From Priestia megaterium (GTDB lineage Bacteria > Bacillota > Bacilli > Bacillales > Bacillaceae_H), in NCBI RefSeq assembly GCF_023824195.1, contig NZ_CP085442.1, forward strand, positions 1,402,001 to 1,466,000: a stretch of 64,000 nt of DNA. The letters run 5' to 3'. Positions 1-8,014 of the stretch are shown piece by piece. The position numbers were made by a program, and so were the translations under genes. Under the pieces are notes generated by a model, which was not told the origin of the DNA, did not search any database, and worked only from the letters and a program-made list of their open reading frames with translations. The first letter of the stretch is position 1. Each line of letters begins with the position of its first letter.

Positions 1-85
1 AGGTGTAGTACAATGTAAACGCAACCAAATTTAATAAATGTAATTAATACTACGTTTGACCATACACTCGAATTAGATTTAGTGA

Positions 86-150
86 AAATTCACTTGTTAT
101 AAAGGAGATCTACTTCGCGTAGGTCTCTTTTATAATATGTGAATTTTTTA
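86..150 (+). terminator. Long stem-loop with T-run upstream of the first cold-shock gene
   Basis: AAATTCAC (86-93) pairs with GTGAATTT (139-146). Inside it a longer imperfect stem runs through TTATAAAGGAGA and TCTCTTTTATAA around a short loop near 113-118. A T-run follows at 144-149. It is probably the intrinsic terminator of a gene lying left of the window, but it could also be part of the cold-shock gene's long leader. Confidence 0.5.
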
Positions 151-217
151 TTTACGGTATAAATGTAAATATAGAGTAACATATTAAAATTTTTACATTT
201 TTTGGAGGTTTTTTTAC

Positions 218-421
218 ATGGCTACTACAGGTACAGTAAAATGGTTTAACAGTGAAAAAGGCTTCGGTTTTATCGAAGTACCAGGCGAAAATGACGTATT
301 TGTTCATTTTTCAGCTATCCAATCTGAAGGCTTCAAAACATTAGAAGAAGGCCAAAAAGTTGAATTTGAAATCGTTGAAGGCCAACGTGGACCTCAAGCG
401 GAGAATGTTGTAAAATTATAA
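218..421 (+). CDS. Cold-shock protein, CspA/CspB family
   Basis: A 67-residue single cold-shock domain, the usual size for the Bacillus Csp family. It carries the RNP1 motif KGFGFIEV and the RNP2 motif VFVHFSAI, which bind single-stranded RNA and DNA; the family acts as RNA chaperones in the cytoplasm. The start is fixed by GGAGG at 204-208, nine bases before the ATG. The long AT-rich region upstream is compatible with the long structured leaders of cold-shock mRNAs, but I could not place the promoter. A paralogue of the same length (cspD) lies at 42061-42264. It appears monocistronic, with a strong terminator just after the stop. Confidence 0.95.
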   Translation: MATTGTVKWFNSEKGFGFIEVPGENDVFVHFSAIQSEGFKTLEEGQKVEFEIVEGQRGPQAENVVKL

Positions 422-437
422 TTCAACGCTACATATG

Positions 438-463
438 AAAGCTGCCGATAGGCAGCTTTTTTT
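438..463 (+). terminator. Intrinsic terminator of the cold-shock gene
   Basis: AAAGCTGCC, a GATA loop and GGCAGCTTT form a 9-bp stem followed by a T-run, 17 bases after the stop codon. Confidence 0.9.
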
Positions 464-525
464 GTGCAAATTTGTTTTAGTTGTATGATTAAGAAAATAG
501 ATTAAAATAGGGAAGAGGGGAAGGC

Positions 526-702
526 ATGAGTTCATTTCATTGCTGTGCCACATGTCAACATTTTCAAAGCATTAAATTGGATAAGGGAATGAAGTATCAA
601 TGCAAAAGACTAGGCTATGAAACCCGTCCTTCCTATCGGTTTACATGCTGGGAGCCAAAAGAAGTAGTTAAAAAACTAATGGAAAAACGAAATCAAAAAT
701 GA
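526..702 (+). CDS. Small cysteine-rich conserved protein (58 aa)
   Basis: A 58-residue ORF from ATG 526 to TGA 702, preceded by a purine-rich GAGGGGAAGG ribosome binding site. It begins MSSFHCCATCQHF and contains Cys6, Cys7, Cys10, His12, Cys31 and Cys47, so a CxxC-based metal site is likely. The remainder is basic, with aromatic residues, and ends in a lysine-rich helix. I recognise the style of a conserved Bacillus small protein but cannot name a family, and I assign no function. Its stop codon overlaps the end of dispersed-repeat copy 1, so gene and repeat abut directly. Confidence 0.75.
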   Translation: MSSFHCCATCQHFQSIKLDKGMKYQCKRLGYETRPSYRFTCWEPKEVVKKLMEKRNQK

Positions 703-1056
703 GGATGGGACATAACTAAATCAATTCAATCTACAGACGAACAAATGAGATAAATGAGCTAGTAGGGATCGCTTGTTACACAAGAGCTGTTGATTTCCGT
801 GCAAGACTTCGCTTTCCGCGGGCGGCCGGTGAGCCTCCTCGTCGCTTACGCTCCTGCGGGGTCTCACCTATTCCGCTTTTCCCGCAGGAGTCTTCGCCTT
901 GCCCTCCAATCAACAGCTAGAAGCAGATACATACATAAAACCTACGTTCACTCTACCAATGAAAAAATCCGAACGAGTTTGATTCTCCACCAAGAATCTC
1001 GATTCATCGTTCGGATTTTCCTTCAACTAAAATACTTTTGCCCCAGCCTCTTTTAA
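701..1056 (-). repeat. Dispersed palindromic element, copy 1 (longest copy)
   Basis: Read on the minus strand it begins AAAAGAGGCTGGGGCAAAAG and ends TTATGTCCCATCCTC, so its ends pair. Inside are a hairpin with CCGAACGA/TCGTTCGG arms and a GC-rich domain containing TTGATTGGAGGGCAAGGCG and GAAATCAAC, plus an extra CTCCTGCGGG/CCCGCAGGAG hairpin missing from the other copies. It fills the gap between two convergent genes and starts immediately after the stop of the minus-strand gene at 1057. ORFs inside it are fortuitous. See copies at 9546, 28200 and 30845. Confidence 0.85.
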
Positions 1057-1368
1057 TTATTCCTCGTTATTTGTACCTTCCTCTGAAGGCAAATGCTTCC
1101 CGCAAAACTCTTTTACAGCTGCTTCTTCCTCTTCTTCAAGGTCGAAGTCTAATACTTTATTTGTTGAAACTTCGTAGAAATGAGTTTGGGCAATAGAAGT
1201 GCTGTCTTCGCCTTTAATATATACTACGCGTAGTGCTAGGTCGTTGCCGGTATATAATTCATCATCTTCTTCTACCTCAATGTATAAATGAAATTCATAG
1301 CGTTCACCTAGAAGGAGACCAAATGGATCCTGCAATTGTTCAGCTGTATATTCTTTAATTGTAAACAT
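1057..1368 (-). CDS. Conserved acidic protein of unknown function (103 aa)
   Basis: The ATG at 1368 is chosen because AAAGGA lies seven bases upstream; a longer reading to 1461 has no comparable ribosome binding site. The protein begins MFTIKEYTAEQLQDPFG, has a predicted beta-rich core (GERYEFHLYIEVEEDDELY) and a very acidic segment (DFDLEEEEEAAVKEF) before a short basic/acidic tail. It resembles a Bacillus-restricted conserved family that I recall as DUF6509, but I am not certain. No signal peptide or membrane segment is seen, so it is probably cytosolic. The dispersed repeat begins at its stop codon and could end its transcript. Confidence 0.75.
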   Translation of the reverse strand: MFTIKEYTAEQLQDPFGLLLGERYEFHLYIEVEEDDELYTGNDLALRVVYIKGEDSTSIAQTHFYEVSTNKVLDFDLEEEEEAAVKEFCGKHLPSEEGTNNEE

Positions 1369-1528
1369 ATGTACGTCCTTTCCATATATCAGTAAAATAC
1401 TTGCATCATCTATTATAGTTTTTCTTTGCAAAGAAAGAAAGTGCATGCGTAATTCATGCACGGATTTATTCCTTGATCATTCTATTTAGCGAATCTACTT
1501 GATGCGACGGCGCAAGGACTTCGATGAT

Positions 1529-3079
1529 TTACTTAAAGGTGGAAGAAACGCGCGTATGTTTTTGCTTATACATGGCAGCATCTGCTTTTTGAATTAATGT
1601 ATCTAGGTTGGTGTCGTCTGAAGGCGCACATATAATAAATCCGTAACTCGCAGACAGTGCATATGACTTATCAAATTCTTTCTTTTTATCTTCTAGCTGT
1701 TCATTAATATTTTGCCACAGCTCTTGTACGTATTCTTCCGTTTGTTCAGGAGCAATTAATAAAAACTCATCACCTCCGTAGCGAAAGAGCGTATCATCCT
1801 TGCTAATATAACCACTAATTGATTCTGCTATTGTTTTAATAAGCCAGTCGCCTTCTCTATGACCGTATTGATCATTTACTAGTTTTAAAGAATTAATATC
1901 GATAAAACATAATAGAAAAGATGTATCATTGGTTTTAGCTCTCAGCAGTTCCAGCTGCAGTTTTTCCATTCCGCTTCTTCGATTTAAAATTCCCGTTAGC
2001 ATATCAGTTGAAGCGTGCAAGCTCAATTCATGCTCAACCGCTTTTAAATCGGTTATATCGGTAATACCTGCGAGTATGCAGCTTTCGCTTTGATACTCTA
2101 GTAATTCATAATTGATCATAACCCACTTAGAATCTCCATGTTCACGTGCTTCTAAGATGTAGTTTTTTACATATTTCTCTTGTTGAAGACGTTTTAAAAT
2201 CTCCTCTCGATCTTCATTGGTAGGATAGATTATAAATCCGTCTATTTGATCAAGATCTTGAGAAGCAAGATTGTAAAAATGAATAGCTTTATTGTTAATG
2301 AGCAGCACTTTGTGGTCGGATAATCTCGTTAATAGTAAAGGATAGGGATTAATTTTGAACAACGTAGAAAAATTACGTTCGCTTTCTTTTAGCTGTAAAT
2401 GATTCATATATTCTTTATGACGGTATGTATAAAGAATGTATGAAATAAGTAAAGCGATAGCAACTGCTGCAGTTGTATTGATCTGTTTTGAAATAAGGGA
2501 AAAAGAATCCGGTACATATCGTGATAAGCCGTATAGTAAAAAAAGATGGTTAGGAATAAAAATGATGCACAGCTGTTTTACTTTCATAGGGCATAAAACA
2601 GCCGTGGAAATCAAAAGCATCATATACACGTCTATGCGACCTGTGAAAAGCTGACTGTTAATAGTAGAAAGTGCTGCAGCAAATACGTAATAAAATATAT
2701 AGCCATATACAATGGTGTTTAAGTAGCTAGCAAACCGCTCTTTTCTTTTACTAAAATAATAGAAAAATAAATAAAGAGAAGAGAGAGCAAAACTAGTGAA
2801 ATGAATACCAATTAGTGTATGTCTAAACTGAGGTGTTCCTGCATGTTGAAGTAAAGAAAACCCGATATAAAGATAAATTGGGTAGGAAATGACAAGAGCA
2901 AGTGAAACTAGCTTAACTCTCTGTTGAAGCATTTTTACATTCGTTTTATCGAACAGTTTATCTTCATTAACTTCTCTCCCTGAAGGAAAATGAGGTTTCT
3001 TCAGAAATGAGAAAGGTAAAAGCGAAAGAAGAAATGACATGACCATCATCTCCATATCTTTTTTTAGGTATTTTAGCAT
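1529..3079 (-). CDS. Membrane diguanylate cyclase with PAS and GGDEF domains
   Basis: A 516-residue protein: several predicted transmembrane helices at about 55-220, a PAS-like sensor domain at about 235-345 and a GGDEF domain at about 350-510. The active-site motif is intact (RYGGDEF, GGDEF at 435-439), so synthesis of cyclic di-GMP from two GTP is expected. The RxxD inhibitory site that normally lies five residues before the motif is absent (the residues there are SKDD), so product inhibition may be weak. No good ribosome binding site precedes the ATG at 3079; GGAG nine bases before an internal ATG at 3040 (MSFLLSLL) makes that a credible real start. A second c-di-GMP enzyme lies at 61086. 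Confidence 0.9.
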   Translation of the reverse strand: MLKYLKKDMEMMVMSFLLSLLPFSFLKKPHFPSGREVNEDKLFDKTNVKMLQQRVKLVSLALVISYPIYLYIGFSLLQHAGTPQFRHTLIGIHFTSFALSSLYLFFYYFSKRKERFASYLNTIVYGYIFYYVFAAALSTINSQLFTGRIDVYMMLLISTAVLCPMKVKQLCIIFIPNHLFLLYGLSRYVPDSFSLISKQINTTAAVAIALLISYILYTYRHKEYMNHLQLKESERNFSTLFKINPYPLLLTRLSDHKVLLINNKAIHFYNLASQDLDQIDGFIIYPTNEDREEILKRLQQEKYVKNYILEAREHGDSKWVMINYELLEYQSESCILAGITDITDLKAVEHELSLHASTDMLTGILNRRSGMEKLQLELLRAKTNDTSFLLCFIDINSLKLVNDQYGHREGDWLIKTIAESISGYISKDDTLFRYGGDEFLLIAPEQTEEYVQELWQNINEQLEDKKKEFDKSYALSASYGFIICAPSDDTNLDTLIQKADAAMYKQKHTRVSSTFK

Positions 3080-3167
3080 GTTTGTATAAGAAAAGACATG
3101 AATTTTTTAGATGAAAATGTCTGCTTTTCGATCAAGAAAAAGGAAAGGCATTAATAGTCATATAATT

Positions 3168-3197
3168 AAAGGTGAGGCCAAAGAGCCTCACCTTTTT
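3168..3197. terminator. Hairpin between the zinc-ribbon and cyclase genes
   Basis: AAAGGTGAGGC and GCCTCACCTTTTTT form an 11-bp stem with a short loop. It directly follows the minus-strand stop at 3197. The better T-run lies on the plus side, so it may work in both directions. Confidence 0.7.
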
Positions 3198-3448
3198 TAT
3201 TGAAGCTTATTCGATTCAGCATGTCGCACAAACATGGTTTCATCTTCTACTAATCCGCAAGCTCCGCACTGAATGCGTTTTTGCGGTCCATTATAAGCAG
3301 CGTGAAATGCATCGAGTGTATCGTTTGTATATTCTTCTACGACGTCTCCGCTTCTTGGATCCATTTTTACAGGTTTTGCATTTTGTTCAATAATATTAAA
3401 ACGCGTTCGATTTGTCTTGCAGCTAGGGCAAAGATAAGGGCTTCCCAT
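3197..3448 (-). CDS. Small zinc-ribbon-like protein (83 aa)
   Basis: Two CxxC pairs are spaced as in a zinc ribbon: YLCPSC near the N-terminus and IQCGACG near residue 62. Between them lies a conserved-looking acidic/aromatic stretch ([20 protein letters not shown]). AAGGAG sits nine bases before the ATG at 3448, which is preferred over the ATG at 3457 that abuts the same AAGGAG. Divergently arranged from mrfA with a roughly 120-base shared upstream region. I recognise the zinc ribbon but not the family; nucleic-acid or protein binding is only a guess. Confidence 0.75.
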   Translation of the reverse strand: MGSPYLCPSCKTNRTRFNIIEQNAKPVKMDPRSGDVVEEYTNDTLDAFHAAYNGPQKRIQCGACGLVEDETMFVRHAESNKLQ

Positions 3449-3531
3449 TTTTAACATCTCCTTGAAAAATTTACTGTATTAATACCATGTCCGAATCGAC
3501 TAAAAACATACAAAAACTTATGGTTTTCTAT

Positions 3532-3545
3532 CGAACGTTCATTCG
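3532..3545 (+). promoter_or_regulatory. LexA (SOS)-like box in the mrfA promoter
   Basis: CGAACGTTCATTCG matches the Bacillus SOS consensus CGAACRNRYGTTYG at all but two positions. It lies directly before a TAAAAT -10-like hexamer at 3547-3552 and about 25 bases before the mrfA start, a position where LexA would block RNA polymerase. No clear -35 is visible. Confidence 0.5.
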
Positions 3546-3569
3546 TTAAAATAGAAGCAGGTGATGAAA

Positions 3570-5840
3570 ATGAGAATACGAAAAAATTTACAAGAAGTAA
3601 TGGATGTTTTGCAGACCAATCCGTCGTATCAGCAAAATATTGTTCATTGGCATACAATCCAAGAGAAAGAAGCTAAAACTGCTCCATTTCCAGCTTCTTT
3701 GCATACGAAACTGCGAGAAGCATTGGAAAAACGAGGAGTTGGTTCGCTCTATACGCATCAAAAGACGGCGTTTGATTTGGCGACAGCTAAGAAGAATGTT
3801 GTGGCCGTTACGCCAACAGCATCCGGGAAAACGCTGTGCTACAACCTGCCAGTACTGCAAAGTATTATGGAGAACGATCAGGCTAGAGCTCTTTATTTGT
3901 TTCCAACAAAAGCGCTTGCTCAAGATCAAAAAAGTGAATTAAATGAAATCATTGAAGAAATGGAAGTGCCAATTAATAGCTATACGTATGATGGAGATAC
4001 TCCCGCAAATATCCGTCAAAAGGTGAGAAAAGCAGGTCATATCGTTATTACCAATCCGGATATGCTTCATTCAGCTATTTTACCTCATCATACAAAATGG
4101 GTATCGCTGTTTGAAAACCTGAAGTACATTGTGATTGATGAACTTCATACGTACCGCGGTGTTTTTGGCAGCCACGTAGCCAACGTTATACGCCGGTTAA
4201 AGCGAATTTGCCGCTATTATGGAAGTAATCCTGTCTTTATTTGTACATCAGCGACCATCGCGAATCCAAAAGAACTCGCTGAACATTTAACGGGAGCGCA
4301 CGTGACGCTAGTGGACAACAACGGAGCTCCTAGCGGCCGCAAGCATTTTATTTTTTATAACCCGCCTATCGTTAATAAACCGCTAAACATTAGAAGAAGT
4401 GCTACGCTTGAAGTACGCAATATTGCAGGAGAGTTTTTGAAAAATAAAATTCAAACGATTGTATTTGCACGAAGCCGCGTACGGGTGGAAATTATTTTAA
4501 CGTATCTGCAGGAGCTTGTGAAAAACCAGCTTCAGAATAAGTCTATTCAAGGATATCGCGGAGGATATTTGCCGAAGCAGCGACGCGAAATAGAGAAAGG
4601 ACTTCGAGAGGGGAGTATTTACGGAGTAGTCAGTACAAACGCCTTAGAACTAGGAGTGGATATTGGTCAGCTGCAAGTGTGTGTGATGACAGGTTATCCG
4701 GGCACGGTTGCAAGCGCTTGGCAGCAAGCAGGACGAGCAGGACGCCGTCACGGAGAAGCCGTCATTGTGATGGTTGCAAGTTCGAGTCCGCTTGATCAGT
4801 ACATGATTCAGCATCCGGATTACTTTTTTAGCCGAAATCCAGAAACAGCTCGAATTAATCCTGATAATCTTGTTATTTTAGTCGATCATTTAAAATGTGC
4901 TTCCTATGAGCTGCCGTTTAAGCAGGGAGAAACATTTGATGGGGTAGAAATTGAAGACGTGCTAGAGTTTTTGCAAGAAGAGCGAGTGATTCATTTTAGC
5001 AGAGACAAATGGTACTGGATGAATGATTCGTTCCCAGCTCATAACATCAGTCTGCGCTCTGCGTCTCAAGAAAATGTCGTCATCATCGATCAGTCGGACG
5101 TGGCAAATGTGAAAGTAATTGGAGAAATGGATCGTTTTAGCGCCATGACCCTTCTTCATGATGAGGCAATTTATTTGCATCAAGGCATTCAGTATCAAGT
5201 AGAATACTTGGACTGGGATGAGAAAAAAGCGTATGTCCGTGAAGTCGATGTAGATTATTTTACTGATGCAAATTTGGCGGTTAACTTGAAGGTTCTAGAA
5301 GCTGATAAAGAGCGATTGGAAGGAACCTACTCAATCGGTTATGGGGATGTAATGGTCAGCGCTATGGCTACGATATTTAAAAAAATAAAGTTTGAGACGC
5401 ATGAAAACATAGGGTCAGGCCCTATTTCACTTCCGGAAGAAGAGCTTCACACAAATGCCGTGTGGCTAAGCTTTGTCAAAGAACAGTTTCACGAATCTGA
5501 AGAACGATTGGAACAAGCTCTCATTTCTGTGGCAAATGCCATTCAGTCGATTGCCCCACTTATGGTGATGTGTGACCCGTCTGATTTACATGTAGTGCCT
5601 CAAATAAAAGCGATTCACAACGAACAGCCTACTATCTTCTTATATGATCGATACCCGGGAGGTATTGGGCTAAGCGACAAAGTATATGAACAAATGAATG
5701 ATGTGCTAAGTCAAACCAATCAGCTGATTGGAAATTGTTCTTGCGAAAGCGGCTGTCCGTCTTGTATTGGTATGGAAGCTCAAGGAGAACACGCAAAAAG
5801 CGATGCGCTCGTGCTGCTACAACAACTGCAAAGTAGGTGA
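3570..5840 (+). CDS. mrfA: Superfamily 2 DNA helicase MrfA (mitomycin repair factor A)
   Basis: A 756-residue DEAD/DEAH-box helicase with strong remembered similarity to B. subtilis YprA/MrfA along its whole length. The Walker A motif is TPTASGKT (Lys87), motif II is DELH (190-193), SAT is CTSAT, and motif VI is QQAGRAGRRHG. The C-terminal domain ends in a four-cysteine cluster NCSCESGCPSC that binds metal in this family. In B. subtilis MrfA works with MrfB to excise mitomycin C adducts outside the UvrABC pathway. ATG 3570 is chosen because AGGTGAT lies five bases upstream; GTG 3561 and ATG 3564 overlap that site. mrfB follows four bases after the stop. Confidence 0.95.
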   Translation: MRIRKNLQEVMDVLQTNPSYQQNIVHWHTIQEKEAKTAPFPASLHTKLREALEKRGVGSLYTHQKTAFDLATAKKNVVAVTPTASGKTLCYNLPVLQSIMENDQARALYLFPTKALAQDQKSELNEIIEEMEVPINSYTYDGDTPANIRQKVRKAGHIVITNPDMLHSAILPHHTKWVSLFENLKYIVIDELHTYRGVFGSHVANVIRRLKRICRYYGSNPVFICTSATIANPKELAEHLTGAHVTLVDNNGAPSGRKHFIFYNPPIVNKPLNIRRSATLEVRNIAGEFLKNKIQTIVFARSRVRVEIILTYLQELVKNQLQNKSIQGYRGGYLPKQRREIEKGLREGSIYGVVSTNALELGVDIGQLQVCVMTGYPGTVASAWQQAGRAGRRHGEAVIVMVASSSPLDQYMIQHPDYFFSRNPETARINPDNLVILVDHLKCASYELPFKQGETFDGVEIEDVLEFLQEERVIHFSRDKWYWMNDSFPAHNISLRSASQENVVIIDQSDVANVKVIGEMDRFSAMTLLHDEAIYLHQGIQYQVEYLDWDEKKAYVREVDVDYFTDANLAVNLKVLEADKERLEGTYSIGYGDVMVSAMATIFKKIKFETHENIGSGPISLPEEELHTNAVWLSFVKEQFHESEERLEQALISVANAIQSIAPLMVMCDPSDLHVVPQIKAIHNEQPTIFLYDRYPGGIGLSDKVYEQMNDVLSQTNQLIGNCSCESGCPSCIGMEAQGEHAKSDALVLLQQLQSR

Positions 5841-5844
5841 AATC

Positions 5845-7095
5845 GTGTCTTTTAAAAATAAATTAAACCGTATGAAAAAGCATCTTCATGTTACAGAAGC
5901 AAAGCCGCCGGTCGAAAATAACCGACAGCGAACTACGAGCGCGTCTATTCCCTATGAGCAGGAGTGGAAGGGAAATGATGCTGTCCCTTACTTTGCCGAA
6001 GACAGCTACTGTATGATCAGAGAAGTCATTTACCCGCTTGACTATAAGCATGGACATTATGAGTTTAATGAGCTGAAAAAAATAGTAGAAGTATGGAATC
6101 GGTCTACAGTTGCTCATCCGCTTTCAGCAAAAGGACACACATATTCAGATTTATTTTTCTTTGATACGGAAACGACGGGACTCAGTACAGGCACAGGGAC
6201 GACTATCTTTTTGCTGGGATATGCAAGGGTGCTAAAAGATTCCGTGATTTTTCGTCAGCATATATTAACCGAGCCGAGTGGAGAAGTAGCATTTTACGAA
6301 AGTTTTTTAAAAGAAGTAGACTATACGACGCTTGTGACATATAACGGGAAATCTTTTGATTGGCCTCATGTGAAGACTCGTCATACACTATTGAGAGATC
6401 ATTTGCCCAAGCTGCCTAAGTTTGGCCACTTTGATTTATTGCATGCTTCAAGAAGACTGTGGAAACACAAAATGAATTCGGTTAAGCTCGCCAATGTAGA
6501 AAAAGAAATACTTGGAATCGAACGAGTTGATGATATTCCAGGCTTCTTAGCTCCCATGATTTATTTCGACTTTATTGAAACGAAAAACCCTAGAGGCTTA
6601 TTCGATATTATGAAACATAACGAACATGATATTTTATCACTTATTACGCTATATATTCATTTATCAAAGCATCTCCTTACTAGTGAGGAGTTTACAGAAA
6701 AAGAAACATACGAAGTAGCAAGGTGGTATGAGCAGTTAGGAGAGAGCAAGCACGCTTTCTCTCTTTATCAAGGCGTAGCAGAAAAAGAAAAAGAAGAGCA
6801 TGAAAAAGCTCAGCTAGCTATGGCTTATCATTATAAAAAAGAGAAGAGTTGGAAACAGGCAGTGGAGATGTTTGAACCCTTGGTTCACACATCTGAAGGT
6901 GACGTCTCTATAGAAGCATTAGTTGAGCTAGCTAAAATCTATGAACATCGTCTCAAAGATGTTCATAAAGCTCTTCTATATACCGAGCTAGCTTTGAAGA
7001 AATGGAGTCAACTCAGAGGAATGGCTAAAACAACGTCGGAAGAAGCGCTCGAAAAAAGACTTTTTAGACTAAAAAATAAATCAGCTAAAGCATAG
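5845..7095 (+). CDS. mrfB: DEDD-family exonuclease MrfB with C-terminal TPR region
   Basis: A 416-residue protein close in length and layout to B. subtilis YprB/MrfB. The N-terminal half is an RNase H-like 3'-5' exonuclease: motif I is FFDTETTG (Asp107, Glu109), motif II is YNGKSFDWP (Asp172) and motif III is KHNEHDILSL (Asp262). The C-terminal third (about 290-410) is helical with TPR-like repeats that would bind partners. GTG 5845 is preferred because AGGTGA, which includes the last bases and stop of mrfA, lies four bases upstream; longer readings run back into mrfA. The tight spacing implies translational coupling with the MrfA helicase and a joint role in repair. Confidence 0.95.
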   Translation: MSFKNKLNRMKKHLHVTEAKPPVENNRQRTTSASIPYEQEWKGNDAVPYFAEDSYCMIREVIYPLDYKHGHYEFNELKKIVEVWNRSTVAHPLSAKGHTYSDLFFFDTETTGLSTGTGTTIFLLGYARVLKDSVIFRQHILTEPSGEVAFYESFLKEVDYTTLVTYNGKSFDWPHVKTRHTLLRDHLPKLPKFGHFDLLHASRRLWKHKMNSVKLANVEKEILGIERVDDIPGFLAPMIYFDFIETKNPRGLFDIMKHNEHDILSLITLYIHLSKHLLTSEEFTEKETYEVARWYEQLGESKHAFSLYQGVAEKEKEEHEKAQLAMAYHYKKEKSWKQAVEMFEPLVHTSEGDVSIEALVELAKIYEHRLKDVHKALLYTELALKKWSQLRGMAKTTSEEALEKRLFRLKNKSAKA

Positions 7096-7114
7096 ACTTT
7101 AGCTGATTTATTTT
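7073..7114 (+). terminator. Terminator overlapping the end of mrfB
   Basis: A 17-bp perfect stem, AAATAAATCAGCTAAAG (7074-7090) with its complement at 7097-7113, and a terminal T-run. The mrfB stop codon lies in the loop. Confidence 0.85.
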
Positions 7115-7254
7115 AAAATATTCAGAATTATTATTATTTTGTTTTTGTAGATGTTTTATATTGTTCTATTTTTCAGTCATTGATAAAATTAGTCAATGTA
7201 AGACTGATTCTTACAGCTTAAAAACAGAACTTTGGTGAGATGGAGAGAGGCCTC

Positions 7255-7350
7255 ATGAAAAATGTGATTTTAGTATCATTTTTCGCATTAATTTGTTTAA
7301 CAGTAATTGTCTTAAGCAGTTTGAAAAATTCGTATAACTCCTTTATGTAG
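7255..7350 (+). CDS. Putative 31-aa single-pass membrane peptide
   Basis: ATG 7255 to TAG 7350 encodes MKNVILVSFFALICLTVIVL followed by SSLKNSYNSFM. One hydrophobic helix covers residues 4-20 and is followed by a short polar tail. The purine-rich GGAGAGAGG at 7242-7250 lies four bases upstream and is a good ribosome binding site. The ORF sits alone between the mrfB terminator and the cotD promoter. I know of no family for it; lack of conservation would argue that it is chance. Confidence 0.5.
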   Translation: MKNVILVSFFALICLTVIVLSSLKNSYNSFM

Positions 7351-7375
7351 GCCAAAAATAGGTGTTTGTCTTAGT

Positions 7376-7403
7376 ACATGTACATTACCCTTCACATATT
7401 GTA
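7376..7403 (+). promoter_or_regulatory. Sigma-K-type promoter of cotD
   Basis: AC at 7376-7377, a 17-base spacer and CATATTGTA at 7395-7403 match the sigma-K consensus (AC, 16-17 bases, CATANNNTA). This fits mother-cell expression of a coat gene. Confidence 0.75.
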
Positions 7404-7441
7404 ATAGTGTAATAACTAAACAGTGAAAGGGGAAAAAGGAT

Positions 7442-7951
7442 ATGTATCCAAGACCAACAAAATGTATGCCACCAATTGTGCATCCAACAAAATGTTGCAC
7501 GCAGTTTACTTCTCAGGAGGTAGTTGTACCTCACATTCATCCAAGCCATAATACATTGGTGAATCATACAAATGTGAAGCACGTGCATTACTTCCCGCAA
7601 ACGCAATCTGTTGTAAATGAAACTTCAAATCAACAGTTTTTTGGCGGCGCGCAGCAGTATCCAACTCAAGTAGGTGGGGCAGGCTATCCAGGTCAAATGG
7701 GAGGCTACCCAGGTCAAGTAGCAGGTGCTGGTTACCCAGGTCAAGGAGGTTACCCAGGTCAAGTAGCAGGTGCTAGCTATCCAGGTCAAGGAGGCTACCC
7801 AGGTCAAGTAGGTGGAGCTGGTTATCCAGGTCAAGGAGGCTACCCAGGTCAAGTAGCAGGTGCTAGCTATCCGGGACACAAAGGTTGCGGCCAAGGAAGC
7901 TGTCATACAAAAGGCGCGCATCAAGGACCTAATTCAGGGTATTTTAGATAA
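7442..7951 (+). CDS. cotD: Spore coat protein CotD with expanded GYPGQ repeats
   Basis: The first 70 residues match the CotD family: paired Cys, conserved IVHPTKCC, VVPHIHPSHNT, VNHTN and KHVHYFPQT. B. subtilis CotD is only about 75 residues; this protein has 169 because of a roughly 15-residue repeat (YPGQGGYPGQVAGA) copied four times, then a Gly/Cys/His-rich tail. The tyrosines and cysteines suit cross-linking into the inner coat. A run of purines (AAAGGGGAAAAAGGA) precedes the ATG and a sigma-K-type promoter lies about 40 bases upstream. Position between mrfB and ypsA is the same as in B. subtilis. Confidence 0.9.
   Translation: MYPRPTKCMPPIVHPTKCCTQFTSQEVVVPHIHPSHNTLVNHTNVKHVHYFPQTQSVVNETSNQQFFGGAQQYPTQVGGAGYPGQMGGYPGQVAGAGYPGQGGYPGQVAGASYPGQGGYPGQVGGAGYPGQGGYPGQVAGASYPGHKGCGQGSCHTKGAHQGPNSGYFR
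7672..7880 (+). repeat. 45-bp in-frame tandem repeat within cotD
   Basis: About four units of 45 bp encode YPGQGGYPGQVAGA(G/S) with few changes between units (GGCTACCCAGGTCAAGTAGC recurs). High sequence identity predicts slippage and length variation between strains. Confidence 0.85.
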
Positions 7952-8014
7952 TGTACGTTAATGGGAGCTGATTACATCAGTTCCTATTCTATTTTGTTAT
8001 AAAGGAGTTATACA

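Noticed and set aside
790..1056. ORF of 88 codons inside repeat copy 1
   Set aside because: It lies entirely in the dispersed repeat, has no ribosome binding site, and similar frames in the other copies are broken.
7625..7924. 99-codon ORF antisense to cotD
   Set aside because: A shadow of the cotD tandem repeat with repetitive TWVA/TWIA residues; cotD has the promoter and family match.
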